64,000 bases of DNA from Syngnathus acus (GCF_901709675.1 NC_051101.1:12544501-12608500); one strand, 5' to 3'. Positions 49,551-62,340 are shown, counted from the first letter of the stretch. Program-made: numbers and translations. Notes: generated from the letters alone by a model not told the origin.

Positions 49551-51019
49551 TATGATTACATTTACAGAAATGATTTCATAACATCTGCTTGTCAATAATT
49601 ATCCCGTGACCTCTGACCTGCGCCGGCAGTGAACCCCAGGTGTAAGGCAGCGGCGGCGGAGTAATGAGCGCCTTCCTTCTCTCCCGCACGCTTCAATTAG
49701 CGCCTTAATATTAGCCTCCAGAATGAAGAATTGGAAGACTGCATGGGAAGAGGACAAAATGGCTGCTTTTCTAAAGTTGTCAGCGTGCGTGTTCAGAACA
49801 GAAACATTCAAGATTCAAAATGGGATTTCAATCTTGAAATAAGGTGTTAAGCAGAAGTTTGTTTGAAGCCAGAGTGATGGCCTAATCTTATCTTAATTTA
49901 TCTTAATTTATTTGATCTTAGCTTATCCTAGCTTAGCTTAGCGCCAAGCGCCTGCATGAGAGGATAAGCGCTAATAGGAGATTGATGGCATGTAATTAGC
50001 GCGTTCGACGTGGGCGCCGCGCTGCCATGTCGCAGCTGTCACCGGCAAACCAGGTGGAACGCCGCGGGGAAACGCCGCCTAAGCGCTCGCCGATGAATCA
50101 CTGACAACCGCGCGTGGATGGAAGCGCAATTCTGCGCCGGGTTGACGGGATTTGAACGGCCAGTCGTTTTGATTTTGCGGCGGGAACGCAGTGTTAAATT
50201 TCCCCAAAAGTTTGAACTTTTCCTGCCTCTCACGCAATCGTGTTAATCAATCAGGGGGCAGACCAAGTCAAACACAACGGCCCGTTTATGTCTCGGATGC
50301 AAGTTACAAGATATGTACGATGTGACCCGGTCAAGTGGAACTACTGAAGACTGTAATGGCGTTAAAAAAGGTCAGACGGAGGTTCGGCAGCTTTGCTTGA
50401 TGACGGGCGACATGCGAGGAATCAGGAAAGCTAACTTGGAAAAGTTACTTTTAGACGGCAACAAGTTCATAACATGATCTGCTTTGACAGCTGTCTTTCT
50501 GGAAATCTAAAACGGATTTTGAAAATAAGGGTTTCAAGTCAGGGTCAAAGTCTAACTTTGAGGACAATCAATGGATCCAATCTTTCAATCAATCAGCATG
50601 TCAGTCCTCATTTCAGGGGGGGCACGAGGGATGGGTCGCTCGCCCCCTCCCATCCCACGGCTTCATTAAGCTCAGCGTTGTAATATTGGCGAAGGGGGCG
50701 GAAGCATACTACGCAAATTGCTGCTTCGTCATGACAGGTGGGTGCCCCTCCGCCGCCACCCAACCCTTGCCCCCCCCCCCCCCCCCCTGTCGTGAATCAT
50801 TTTTCACCCCCTCCCCCTGTCATTAGTGGGTAATGATTGGATTCTTTATTCGCTGAAGCAGTTAAGGAAAACAAGCGAAATGATGTCATCACTCATCGTA
50901 AGCCCGCCGACTGCGCGACTGTCATATTCTATCAATGTACTCATTAATGCATGTAGGAAGCAGTTCAACTCTCAAAACTCAAGTATATAAGATGAACCTC
51001 GTTCATTTTTTTTGTCCGT

Positions 51020-51100
51020 AGCCTTCGGACTTGAGCGCCACCGTTGTAGTACCACGTTGCGCCACAACATAGCAGGAAGCGCTGTGCTCCACTTGAACAC
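51020..51100 (-). repeat. Dispersed repeat family A, inverted copy
   Basis: On the minus strand the order GTGGAGCACAG, TGTTGTGGCGCAACG and TGGTACTACAACGG matches the second half of the copy at 7290-7520. The first half is missing. Confidence 0.5.
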
Positions 51101-52339
51101 AATTTACAGAAGAAGAAAAACAGTTTTTGCTCTCACAAAGCAGACAAAATCTATTCCTATCCGAATTGTTAGCTTGACTTGAATCCTTCTCATTTGAAAC
51201 AAACCTTGTTTAAAACCCAAACTCTCCTGCGACAAGAGTGAACTTTCCAGTCCATTTGGACGCTGGTCCACATTTGTCATCCTCCAGATGGATGGTGATA
51301 CCTCCCCCAAGCCCCTTCCATTCATCCATCGACACGCGGCTCGACGTGCGCATCCCAGCGTGTGAGCGTATCATAGCCCGTGCGCGCCAAACGCACCGCG
51401 GCTCGGCCCCACAGCCTCCAGGGGGGCCGAGGCTTTTCACGTCTCCACGGGCCAGCACGCCAGAGGTCCCGATGCCGGGGGACGTGAAGCCAATCGCAAG
51501 AAGGAGGGGGCATTATTTCTCCCCGCCTTACCCAACGCTCTCCTTAGCCTTTAGCTAAAAGCAGGCTAATGGTGGCCAAGTGTGTAGCGAAAGGGTCTGG
51601 GGGTGTTGGAGAAGCGTGTCTGTAGGTTCATCTGGATTGGCGTCGATAAGGATGCGAAGTCTCCGTCTTCTGCCTATCGCCGCAATGCACGACTCGGTGT
51701 GTGTGTGTGCCCGCGCGTGTGTGTGTGTGTGTGTATATGGCACCGAGCGCGGGGACTGGCAGTCCACCTCCAGGATGCCAACAGTGACTGATGCCACATT
51801 AGACATTCCTTTCAGAGCAAACGGCGGCGGCGTTGGTCAGCATCATGCCAGCTCGCACAGGCTCTCAGGATGCCCGCACCAAGCCCCTTCCCCCAGCACC
51901 ACCCCTGAACATCCAAAACAACCCCCCCCCCCACACCCCAACCCCCTTTTCCTTTGAGCACAGAGCTGGCAGCCACAGCGACCAAGATTCCAGTGAATTC
52001 CAAGAACTTGCAGGAAAGCAAAACAAACCAACAAAAAAGACCGTGTCGGATTGTAACTTTGCAATTTAATTTGTGGAAGACTTTTTTTCTTTTCCTCTTT
52101 TGTTTTACACATCAAATGTTTGCTCATTTAGCGGAAATCACAGCTCTTTTTTCCATTGCTTCCAGCCATATTTAAAAAAGAAATAAATGATTGTCACTAC
52201 ATTTGATCTGCTCTCCTGTCGGGAGGTGATAGCTTTCAAAAAGGCCGGTTTTTCCACGCTTTTGTCGGTTGATATTGCTTTTTTTATTTTTTAGTATTCA
52301 TGCTTCAACTTTGGTCGCAATCAGATGAAATCTCTGGAG

Positions 52340-52770
52340 TTGTACTTGGTTTTTAAAAGGCTCTTGCAAATGACGCTAAAATGACCACGTCAAACCAAAA
52401 TGGGAGACATTCTGTGACTTTTTTTGGCATGACCTTTTAAGACTTTTTTTGTGTGTAAAGATGCTTACTAAATTCCATGTGGCTTTGACTTGTCCAAAAG
52501 TTCTGGTCCGCTTTTCTTTTCCATCTTTGAATTAACTCTGGAAATGACCCAAAAAGGCAGTTTCAAACCAATATGGCTGACTTCTTGTGTCTTTTATCAG
52601 ACATGGCGACTTCAAACTTTTTTTGTTGATCTACTTCGGGGGCTGACTTTTCAAAATATCCCGCAGTGCTTGACCAAACTTTCATTGATCTTAAAATGGC
52701 CACTTGGAATCAAAATGGCCGACTTCCTGTTTCTTTCCCGACATGTCTTGAGACTTTTGGTGAGTCTAAC
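52340..52770 (+). repeat. Three-copy repeat of the CAAAATGGCCGACTTCC type
   Basis: Units near 52364, 52538 and 52688 share the order AAATGAC or AAAATGGCC, TCAAACCAAAATGG, GACTTC or GACATTC, then a CATG and a T-rich end with GACTTTT. CAAAATGGCCGACTTCCTGT is a very frequent string in fish genomes. Single related fragments occur at about 8200-8225, 26920-26955 and 43320-43350. Confidence 0.6.
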
Positions 52771-52969
52771 CACGCTAGACGGGCCTACCAAGTGAAACCG
52801 GTTCTGGGTGCATGGTTGGCCACTAATAATATACACTTAAATACGAATACCTCAGTGCCAGCGTCAATCTTCTTTCACGTTCTAATGAAGTGAGTGTTTC
52901 CGGGAAAAAAAAAAAAAACTGACAAGCTATCATGACCGGTGATGCTGTCAGAAGAGGCTCTTCATGTCC

Positions 52970-53170
52970 AATTATTGTGGAGGTGAAGCTGGTATTCAAT
53001 CGCGCTGCTCCGCCCGGGCTTAAGTGATGACACTGAGTGATTAGAGCGCCGTTAAATACCTGCGCTAATGAGCCAATTAGCCCTATTGACATCCATGGCC
53101 GCCTCCGAGGTGGAGTGAACGAGTTGTGCCGCCGCCGCCGCTCGCTAATCACAAGCGATAACAGCGCTTA
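52970..53170. promoter_or_regulatory. Candidate conserved noncoding element
   Basis: Balanced, complex sequence with TGAGTGATTAGAGC, TAAATACCTGCGCTAATGAG and CCAATTAGCCC looks unlike its repetitive surroundings and has homeodomain-type cores. This is a guess from composition only. Confidence 0.25.
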
Positions 53171-56100
53171 GCCTTCAAATGCTAATCCTGACTCGCGGGC
53201 TGCTACTGTGATTTCTCTCAGTACCCACGCTGAGAGGAACTTCACGCTCCATTCGCCACTTCCTGCTCACTTGTAACTTCGCTGCGGTTTTCACTACCGC
53301 TGTGTGTCGCTTTACAGATTATTTTTTTGTGTTGCACGTTTAGGAAAATGTCAGAATTTGGCCTTCGCTCTCACACTGAAAAAAAAGACGGTGAGAAAAT
53401 TACCGGCACTAAAAATGAAAGTGAAAATGACAGTGAGTTGAGGGGGGGATTTCATTCAAAATTCAACTCAAAACTGAAAGCGGAAAGAGTTTCAGAGTTT
53501 TGAGTCAAGTAGGCGCCTGAGTGTTCAAAATGACGGTAACAATAGACAGTCAGACCAACTTATCGAATTTGATCAGAAAATGAGGGGGAAAAAATGCTAA
53601 ATTTCCTCCTGCTTTCGATACGTCTGCCGCGGCTTCATCCTGACGTGAGTCGCCTCTGTGGAATCCTTGTGAGTCTATAAAAGCTGAACAATTACAGGAC
53701 AGAACAAAAAATGCCGGGGAAAGTTTCCAACCACAGAACAAAACACAAAAACAGAAAATCCTAGATTGACGCGTCTTTCGGCGTCGTTTTCAGACAAATG
53801 ACTGAGAGCCATCAATTAAACTATGATGAAGAGACGTCTGTGCCTTTAGTATCAGCTTGTGGAAAGATTAATTCAAGGGTGTGTGTCGCGCCTTGTAATT
53901 TCACCTCGCTAACGTTTTATCGTCCAGACGGTGTTGAGTGCAGAGGTGGCAAAAGTACTCGCATTTTGTATGTACTTAAGTTGAAGTACTGTACAGCTAC
54001 TTGTGTAAAACAAAGTGAAAAGTTTTTAGTACAGACAAGAGCCCTTGACTTCCCTAGCTTAATGCTAACGCTAAATGCCATCTGCTGTGTGTTGAACCTA
54101 AATCGTGCAGCAACACATGTACACAGACTATCGAATGGTACTTATAGGCATGTATTCTTTATCCTCTGCGAAGAGCGATTATTATTGGCACTGGGGTGAG
54201 GAGTTGAGACATCTCAATGAATATTATAGCCATCTGTCTTGTACTGCTATTCAATTGATGAAGTGTGACAAAAAATGTTGAATTCTTCTTAGCACTGTTT
54301 AATTATGCAGTTGCTGTACGATTTTATAAAATCAAATATGTAGTGCTGTAGGCACCACTGCATTTTCATCCTGGTGACTGTCAGTGTAGTACAATTTTAT
54401 TTATTTAGTTTTATTTTCATTTTTTATTGCTCTTTTCTATTTTTTATTTGTTCGTAATTTATTAGTTTTGTTTATTTATTGTAGTTGGGCCACGTACTTA
54501 AAAATAAAACTTCATTCTCATAGAGTGCACATACCAGAAAAATCTAGTTAAGTTCAGTCAAGAAGTATTTGCGTGTCTCCCCTTGAATTGGCTGACTTGA
54601 CTTTTGCCCCCCATTTATGTCTCTCATTCACATTAACATATTGCATTAACGTCTTGGAAATGGTCCACGCCGCTCGGCAACGGTTTGTTGTGTGATTTGC
54701 TCGAGCAGCTGCGGAGTGGCGTCAAGCGCAAAAAAGAAAATAAGCCTAAAAAGTTCCTAATGGAAGCGGAGGTCATTTGGGAGCGCAGCATCTCTGCTCG
54801 TCGGGGCCACCTTGTGGACACAAAGGGAAGCGCAGCAGCAGCCTTTCACGGGCTCCTCGGGAAAAACACAAAACAAACAACACACACATTGAAATCACCA
54901 GCTGTTGTCCGCAATGATGAAAACATTGAGTGCGAATTTATAATGATTTGGAATCTCTTTAAACTCTTCCTATTCTCATTTGGACTCCCGGGAGGAATGA
55001 TGTATGCACACACACGGCAAGGACTTTTTACCTGGTTTAATTTCTTTTTTAAATGCAGATGCCCCCACCCCCCTCCCATCCATTATGATAAGTTGGTTGG
55101 AGGTACACAAGAATAAACATGAGAACTTTTCAGTTTTTTTTTAAGACGGGAAGACGACGATCGTGTGCCAAAAGAATGAATTGCATTTTTACATTATTTT
55201 CATTTAATTAACGTGCGTTTATTTTGCATCTTTTTCCTGTTTGCTGCTTATAAATTCTACTTTTATTTAAATACATTTTTTCAAAACAATACATTTTTTG
55301 CTTTGAATTAAAATGTGTTTTAATTGCCTAGAGTTAATTTAGTCTAACTTAGTGTTTTTTGTTTGGTTTACTGTTAAACTGTAATCTTTTAAAATTATTG
55401 ATAATTTTTAAACAGTTTTGGGTTTATTATTTAAAAAGCAGCTCAAATTCAGTCCCAACGTTTGCTTGCTGTAAATTAAATTACACAATTTTATTCTCTG
55501 TATATAAGGTAAATATATTTGCCCATTTTATTCCCTGTTTCAGTAATTTAACCACAAAAGAATGTGTACTTACCCCCCCAAACATAATTTTGACTTTTAA
55601 CATTCCACACAATTAGATATTTATTGTATACAGATTTTTCCCCCCCGTTATGCGTACGTTAGCACACCTGCAATCTGTCAAACACCCCGTCATGCACGTG
55701 CACGCGCACAGGCGTCGAACATATGCGAAGTGACGTCAAGAAAACTCTTGTCAATGCTGGTGTAAATCAACAGGAATATAATTTTGCGCTTTGTACAGAT
55801 TATGATAATAACCATAATTGCGAAATTATATTTATGAGCTCTTTCATTGACACAGGGAAATTTCCCACACACAACACCCACGTTGTTCTTTTCCCCTTTT
55901 TTGTCACGTGAAAGCGTTCGCGGACAGTAAATAAACATACAATTTAATTGAAATCTGAATTTTCATCTGTCGCTGCGTCCTTAAAAGACTTGAGAGGTCA
56001 AAGACTTTGGATTTGATCGAGTTTGCTTTGATTTTATTCTCATCTTAAAAATAAAAACAAGACCAAGCCCATCTTTTACAATTACCGTTATTGGATAATT

Positions 56101-56268
56101 TTGATTTGATTTATGTCATTTCCGCGTCATCTGCCAGTTGAGCTGGAATGTTGGGCGAGGAGGAGGAGGGGGGGTGGCAATAAATGCAATTCAATTTTAA
56201 AACCATGAAAAAAATGTGACAAACTAACACGCGATGAAATGCGTTATTAAGATTTAAGGTCACTTGAC

Positions 56269-56783
56269 GTGCTTCTTTTTTTCTGTTTAGTTTTGCGCTC
56301 AGGTGAGCCTGTCAATTCGCCTCTTGCGTGCGTGCGTGCGCGTGCCCGAAGCGCGCACAATACGCGCGCACACTCATACGCACGCACACACGCGCCTCAC
56401 CGCAAAGTGGGGCAAGCCGCGGCACAGCTGGCAAATGATCGATTTGCGCACACGCGTAGCGGGGAGGGGCGGTGCTCGCGCGTTATACGTACCTGCCCGC
56501 CGTCCCTCTCAAAGTGCCACTCGCATGCCGCCACTCCACTCCACTCTCCTCCTCCTCCTTTCCTTCTGTCCTCCTTCCTCCTCCTCTTCTTCATCACCCT
56601 CGCCTCCTAAACCTCCGCTGCATCCTCAAACTTCAGCCCTGTTCGAAACATATTTTAAAACTAAATAAAAGAGCGAGAGGGGAGGGGAACCTTTTTTTTT
56701 TTTTCTTTACACGTTTTTTTTCCTCACCTCGCTGTGGAACTTTTGATGGAAAACAAGAGGTCGAGCCACTGCTGACTTGACAG
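56269..56783 (+). promoter_or_regulatory. Candidate promoter and noncoding first exon
   Basis: A CpG-dense stretch (56320-56480) grades into a CT-rich leader (56500-56640), a T-tract, and then the consensus donor CAG|GTACGT at 56784. There is no convincing start codon before the donor. The pattern fits the 5' end of a plus-strand gene whose coding part lies beyond the window. CA/CG microsatellite drift could also make such a block. Confidence 0.35.
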
Positions 56784-57379
56784 GTACGTTCAGCTCTCAC
56801 TTGCTTTCTATCTCGCCTCTTTTTAATGCGACCCCCCCACACTTCTTTCATATTTTTATAGTCATAAAGCTAATAAGTGCTGCTTCAAGGATATAGTCTG
56901 TCTATGAAAAATAAATAACATGAAAAGCAAAAGGCAGGCAGACCTTCGTTTCACTTAAAACCCAGACGGACCCAAAGTGGCTTCTTCTTCTGCTTCTGGG
57001 ATTTTTAATATTTCATAAAGAGTGAGGGGGAGGAATAAAAATATGAATTAAAAACTTAAGAGCATACAGGCTTTCATGGTAAATATAAACGGTGGCTTTC
57101 AGCACGCATTCATCTCATTTTGATTTGGAAAAAAAAATGGTTCAAGAAAAAAAGAGGCCAACTAAGAGAACACACACATGCACACGCACACTCACACACA
57201 CGCTCATTAACAGAACTTATTGAGGAGAAAAACATTTGATATTGCAGATTAGGATGGAGAAGGTGAACAAATAAGATTTAATGTATGTATCCTTCCCATT
57301 TCACCTTTTACAAACAGCATGAGCTCCAATGAAGGTTTACCAAGGTCAAGATTTGTAGATTTTGCAAACGTTTCACGGG

Positions 57380-58350
57380 CTTTTGAGCATGTTTGGAGCT
57401 ACGCTGTACAACTTAATCACATTTAATTGGCATAAAAGGCAGTCATTATTGAACGATGCAAAAGCAAAATGAAGCGTAAAGACTTAAGATCCAATCCAAG
57501 ACTTGTCTTCTATTTATTTGACATAAGACATTCAATTGGCATCAAGGGAAATGAAACTTGGAACAGTTACGATTTTTTTTTTTTTTTTTAATTTGTGAAA
57601 ATAAAGTCAAAGTTGCACATTGTGCACACATTCTACTTAGTGTTTGGCTCGATATTAAGATACTAAATTGATAGGAAGCATTTGTTATTATATCATATAA
57701 AAGGAGTTAAGATTTTCTCAATGCTGCACATATTCGCTCTTGTTTCTCGACGCTCACTTTAGTTCTGAATGGTTCAGTACAAGAGATTTATGCTATTTAA
57801 TCAGCGAGGCGTTCATTTTTGACAGATCGGAAAAGGCTTTTAACAAGGACCCACATTTGTTGATTTGGCCAAAGTTGTCCTTTGTATTTAGACGTGCTGC
57901 GCGCATGAGGTACTCCTCAAAATCCCAAACAAAAGTGCCGTCTTCTAATTCATTGACACGAGACATTCATTCACAGAGACGGTGAAAATTGAAGGCTTTT
58001 AGATTGTGTCAAAGTTGCGCTTGCAGTCTTCTATGTTTGGATCTACACTCATTTTATTAGGTACACCTTCACAATCCAAACTGAGAGCTGTATTGTATTT
58101 AATTAACACAGGGTATTTATTTTTGACTGATCGGTCGGGGGTTTTGGTCAAAGTTGCAACTCTTTCATGTTTGGAGCTAAGCTAACTTGATTAGTTACAC
58201 CCGCGCGAGTCGTTAAGATCCAACCAAAAAGTGGAATTATATAAAATAGACATGAGGCATTCATTTTTGATTGCGATTTTGTCAAAGGTGCATTGTTTCA
58301 TTCTTCAAGATCCACTCTATCATTTTCATTGTTTGTTAAATTCCGTGCAT
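57380..58350 (+). repeat. Degenerate tandem repeat, about 200-bp unit
   Basis: The modules GTCAAAGTTGCA, CATGTTTGGAGCTA, TTATTAGGTACACC, AAGATCCAATCC and GACATTCATTTTTGA recur in a consistent cyclic order four to five times with strong divergence. The ORF at 57740-57985 is a by-product. ATTAGGTACACC also occurs singly at 31391 and 63013. Confidence 0.6.
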
Positions 58351-60334
58351 TTGATTATTCCCAAGGACAGTTTTTAGTCTCAAACTTTGCACAAACTCAA
58401 TAACCCCACCTCGCATTCGTATTACTGCGTCTCATTAGCAGGTGTAGTCGGCTGTATTACGTCTCTTGTCACAGATAAAGCAAAGCATGTCGTGGAGCAG
58501 GTTTGTTTGTACGTGTGAAGCAACCTGGAAGTTTCTATGAAATCACAATCTGGATCAGATACTAAGTGTGAGGTCTTGTGTTTGTTTGCGGTTGATGTTG
58601 AGGAAAAAAAAAAAAAGGGGTCAAGTCATGTTGGCAGCAAACTAATCGCAGCACATCTTAGTTGTGGTGTCTCTGGACGCCAAAGACGAGCGCGTGTGCC
58701 ACTTCTCGAGAAGCGGTGCACGAGAGAACCCGATAAAAAAAAAAAAAAAAAATTAAAAAATGGCTGTTAATCCTCAGTTTTATTGGATTTTATAGCCCTT
58801 TTGATCTTGTGCTCAAATCTTGAACCAATGTCCGTTATTGATCTGAAATATCCATTTATTAAACAACCATAAAAATGGATGTAAAAAAAAATAAATAAAT
58901 TGTGCCATCTTTTTTCAGCCAGTGATCTTCCACTTCTTCAATTTAAATGTAATTCTTTCCCATGGTCAGCAGAGGGTATCTCCAATTTCTCGGAACTAAA
59001 ACTGCGTTGTTCATTCATGCCGTTGAAGGAGGAGTTAGCCGTATTCCCCCAAAAGTCATTCTGACTTGATAGCAGTATGATATATGATCATATATGAAAT
59101 ATGGTTCAATCTCTGCCCCCATCTTGTGCCTCTGTTTGGTCATGTGACCTGAGACTTTAAATGTCATTTGCAGTTGACAGCAAGTGACAAAATGGCCGCC
59201 CCTCTTGAGAGGGATAAAAACAACTGCAATATTAATCAGGATGCCAAGGAAATATTAATTACCTCAAGTTGGAGCAGACAAAAATCAGCATCATGGGAAG
59301 ATTTCATTAAATTTAAAACATGAATGGTTAAAAAAAAAATAGAGGGGGGTGAGTAAATGGCTAGCATAGCATACAGAGCGCTGAAGCAAAACGAGTCGCA
59401 CTGGGTTGGAAGTATAGGAATCAAGAATGTGATGAGCAGAAAGTGTCTTGCATGCTTGTCATTCTTTGCCTCTTACAGTAAAGATCATTCAGAAAACGTC
59501 GCGAGGGAAAAACACATCCCACTTCTTCTTGCTTGTCGTTTCGGTTTTCACTTTGTAGCCCTTACAGTACACTCGAATGTTCATTTTCAAAACGTTTACC
59601 GTATTCAGCAAAGTTTTTTTTTTATCCCTTCTCGAGGGGTTATTTTGAGTATTTCAGAAATGATTGTGCGGTGATTGAGTTTCACAAGCGGCTGCTGACG
59701 CCCACCATCTTCGTCTCCGGCTGGGAGGCTTGTGTGAGACTTTTTTTTTTTGACCCTGCGGGGCCAATTACTCACAAGGTGGTGTCTTTTTTTCCTTTGT
59801 TTATCGGTGATGAAATAATGCTTCCGTTCAAATTGCTTCAATCGTCAAGTTTTATTCCCATTGCGGCGAGTGTGGGGGGGGGCTCCTTGGGGATTGAAAC
59901 ACGTGTAAATAGAGACACTGTTGCTGTTTCTATTATTTTGACACTTTTCCGGCTGTGTGTTAAACTGCTGCAATGACAATGATAAACATTTTTGACGTTT
60001 ATTTTTTTAAGATTTTTTTTTTTTTTTTAGACTTTTTTTTGGGGGGTTTCTCATAATTGCCATGCCTACCAAATCTCACAACGTTAAGTTAAATTGTAGT
60101 TTATTTTGAAAGGACACCTGGAAATGATCTTGAAACAGTCGCCATAATGACGGTGTCGAGGGCATTGCTGCTTGAAACTTTTTTTGTGGGTCAACTTGTC
60201 CACCAAACTTCACGTTGCTAAGCAAAACTGGCTCTTGGGGCTGAATTTTCACCTAGGGGGGTGCTCCAAAGTAAATTTTGGGGACGTGGGTGCTTGAAAC
60301 ATTGTCTCAGTGCCGCATTCCATGAGGATTGTTA

Positions 60335-60355
60335 AACACACACACCTACACACAC

Positions 60356-60388
<33 letters not shown>
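60335..60388 (+). repeat. (CA)n microsatellite
   Basis: CA units with two CCTACA interruptions at the start. It is immediately followed by the complex block at 60395-60600. Confidence 0.95.
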
Positions 60389-60392
<4 letters not shown>

Positions 60393-60394
60393 AT

Positions 60395-60600
60395 AGGCCC
60401 CAGTTTGGGAGAGGATATCTTGGATAAAGCCATTAATTGCAGTCTACCATCTCGATGATGATGATGGCAGATCTGCGTGGCAAAGAGTCCAATTATACCT
60501 GCGGTAGGCATAAGACTAAATACCTGTTTAGATGCCTTTTACGAGACTGTCGCCAGTAAATAAGAGGGCAGTCTGCCACACGCACTTTTGGGGATTCCAC
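60395..60600. promoter_or_regulatory. Candidate conserved noncoding element
   Basis: Complex nonrepetitive sequence including GATAAAGCCATTAATTGCAG, GATGATGATGATGGCAGA, CAATTATACCTGC and AGACTAAATACCTG, between a microsatellite and T-tracts. It resembles a developmental enhancer in composition. Conservation is untested. Confidence 0.3.
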
Positions 60601-60910
60601 CTCCAAATTTTACGATTAGTATTATGTGATTCACACAGGGTTTATTGCCTTTTTTTTTTTTTTTTTTTTAGCTGCGTGTTGTAGCGAGTTTGAATGCTGC
60701 ATTCCTTGATAAGTTAGATGAGCTTCCTCCTGGGTGAGCACTTAGCGTTCACTCCCATTGCGTACGTACAATGTTTATGGAGCATGTGATCTGCAATACG
60801 ATTAATCGTAAAACAAAACCATATAATCTTCCTAAAGTTCGGTTTCTATATGATTAACTGCGTTTTCCCTTCTGTAGGATACACATTGTTTGACTTTGCT
60901 CATTGTTCAT

Positions 60911-61069
60911 GGGTCAGTCTGACCCGCTTTACATTTCGTCAGTAAAAAAAAACAAACTGCCATTTGTTTTTGTTCAATTATTTTCACAAAGAAAAAAAAA
61001 ACCACTAAGTCAAGCAGATTAAGTTCAACCACGTGTTTTTCGGAGATATTTAAAGGGTCAAATTGACCC
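60911..61069. repeat. Pair of GGGTCA-N3-TGACCC palindromes
   Basis: GGGTCAGTCTGACCC at 60911-60925 and GGGTCAAATTGACCC at 61055-61069, both followed by GC. Each contains a perfect GGTCA-N3-TGACC oestrogen response element. They may instead be ends of a decayed transposon of about 160 bp, since the same core recurs in fish repeats. Confidence 0.45.
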
Positions 61070-62189
61070 GCAACACGACAATTGTCTTATCCGCTATAGT
61101 GTTTGTTCTAGATGTTCCAATTGTGGTTTTTTTTTTCTTGCTTTTCCTTATGTTTTCCATACATTGCTCCTTATTGCCCGGGCTTAGCTTATTGTTCGCG
61201 GGTCCTCAAAAGGTTGTCACAAGAGGGGGGTAAAAAAGCCAAGTCCATCATGTCGGTTTTGTCACGCTTTTCGCGTGGCATGACAAGCCTCGGATATGCG
61301 CGCTCTTCCTCTTTGCTTATGCTACAGCGTGGCAAATACAATTTAATACAAGTTTGAAGTCACGATTCAAATCACATTAGCTCAGGGCTTATTTTCTTCA
61401 CTTCATTGTCCTTCATTTCGATGCTTGTCTTTATCCCATCTGTGGAGGTTTTTGGGAATCCTTTTCTCCTTGTTGTTTTTTTTTTATTATTATGGAGGAG
61501 GTGGGAGCGTTTGCGGGAAAGCGCATCCGTCTGAGATCAGGTTGTTAATACCCACCCACGTACGGCAAAACACACACTGCATCCTTATCGAGCGTTTTGT
61601 TTCTCGCCGGATGAGTGACGCCTCCTTTGACAAGGGATTAAAGGCAAAGAAAAATATGACGATAAAAAGGCGACCAGTCTTTAAGTCGACACCCGCGTTC
61701 TTTTTATTTATTCTCTTATTTTTTTCCCCCTTCTGTCGCCTTCCTGCTTTTTTGATTCAAAATGATGCTATGACATGAAAAGAAGACTCTCGCTCTCAAA
61801 CCGGCGTGGACAAATTTTAGGCCTGGCTAGTCGAGACTTTTTGTGTGCGAGTTCATCACAGCATGCCGTGTCGGATGTTTTGGCGTAAACACAAAGGTTT
61901 TGGGTGGGAGTCTCGGAATGACTCGCCACACGATATTATCTGGCAATATTTTGCCAACAATAACGACATCCTTCTGTGGAATGAAGAAACGTCCATTCGT
62001 GATCTTCTGGGTTGGGTCACGGAAGCTTAAACATGAAATCTTGGGAGATTCCGATGCGTCCCCAGGCCAATGAAGAGACTTTCTCTCCGGCATGTCCAGG
62101 GTCATCCTCAGGGCCTCCTCCTGGTGGGACCTGCCCCCAACTCCTCACCAGAGAGCCATCTGGCCCCATACCATCTAAATATACAGTGG

Positions 62190-62340
62190 GTCTTGCATGA
62201 AATTAATTAAATAAAAATAAATTAATAAAATAAATAACTGACCAAATAAATTTAAAAAAAAGTAATAAAATAAATAACTGACCAAATAAATAAATAAACA
62301 AATAAATAGGCAGCCAAATAAAAATAATAAACAAACAAAA
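62190..62340 (+). repeat. AAAT-rich low-complexity repeat
   Basis: AAATAAAT-type units with a twice-repeated AATAAATAACTGACCAAATA (at about 62230 and 62270). It is a simple repeat with a small embedded duplication. Confidence 0.8.

Larger units (their letters stand above)
44300..56250. other. Long gene-free interval
   Basis: No coding exon, tRNA or rRNA was recognised on either strand across 12 kb. It holds a CTCF-like motif (44642-44657), a T33 tract (45798-45830) beside a conserved-element-like block, two C18 tracts (46606-46623, 50770-50787), a long CA microsatellite (47882-47944), GGTTTCAA-type repeats, an inverted family A copy (51020-51100) and a three-copy repeat (52340-52770). Confidence 0.6.

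Noticed and set aside
54685-55116. 143-aa plus-strand frame
   Set aside because: Lys-rich opening and no recognisable domain or splice-supported extension; composition drifts to intron-like sequence. Judged a chance frame.
56303-56668. Frames of 113 and 121 aa in the CpG block
   Set aside because: They are Ala/Arg/His and Pro/Ser low-complexity translations of CG, CA and CT repeats, without homology.
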